A DNA stretch of 64,000 nucleotides from an uncultured Pseudomonadales bacterium (GTDB lineage Bacteria > Pseudomonadota > Gammaproteobacteria > Pseudomonadales > Pseudohongiellaceae). The notes beneath the pieces were generated by a model, which did not search any database, had not been told where the DNA came from, and worked only from the letters and a program-made list of their open reading frames with translations. The stretch lies in NCBI GenBank assembly GCA_949372635.1, contig CASIAB010000008.1, positions 124,001 to 188,000 of the forward strand, given 5' to 3'. Below are positions 63,820-64,000 of this stretch, piece by piece (the stretch's first letter is position 1; each line of letters starts with the position of its first letter). Made by a program: the position numbers and the translations under genes.

Positions 63820-64000
63820 TTAGACCTATTGCACCCCTCTTATAAACGGCCCTACCCCCTTGCCTAAATCGCGATTTAATCGTTTTTACCAATAACAGTA
63901 ATCGTAATAAATTGTTTTACCAATGAATTAATTTTGCTTATTGTGCGGTCTCGTTTTCACTTAATATACGAAGAGAGCAAAATGAATCAGACCGCAAGTA

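Noticed and set aside
63982-64000. Possible start of a new CDS (MNQTAS...) at the window edge
   Set aside because: Only 19 nt are visible, too little to support a feature.

Overview
The window looks like a chromosomal segment of a gammaproteobacterium with mid-range GC. Roughly the first 30 kb is a conserved housekeeping backbone: tatBC, dtd, typA/bipA, thiI, a glutamine synthetase gene followed by ntrBC, trmL, secB, a rhodanese, gpmI, envC, a ctpA-type S41 protease, hisBHAF, asmA, mutY, yggX and tRNA-Phe. The rest is a more accessory oxidative/catabolic stretch: PhoD-like phosphatase, IorAB-type molybdenum hydroxylase with a TetR regulator, secreted cupin, MFS transporters, NHL-repeat protein, dbpA, a SulP transporter, two PQQ dehydrogenases, a GMC oxidoreductase and a BCCT-like transporter. 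Main observations: (1) a probable ovothiol operon (MFS - ovoA - ovoB-like PLP enzyme) that runs directly into the remnant of a c-type cytochrome gene still carrying two FNR-like boxes; (2) a eukaryotic-type glutamine synthetase II in the glnA position upstream of ntrBC, with two NtrC-type sites and a sigma54 promoter; (3) many recently broken genes (MBL-fold hydrolase, proline iminopeptidase, NHL protein with an in-frame TGA, beta-lactamase-like hydrolase, SpoIIAA-like protein, ADP-ribosylglycohydrolase, cytochrome c, universal stress protein), which need checking against reads before they are called pseudogenes; (4) a cluster of three small membrane-protein ORFs. All assignments come from reading the translated sequence and remembered family motifs. 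No database search was run. No CRISPR array, rRNA, transposase or prophage was seen.
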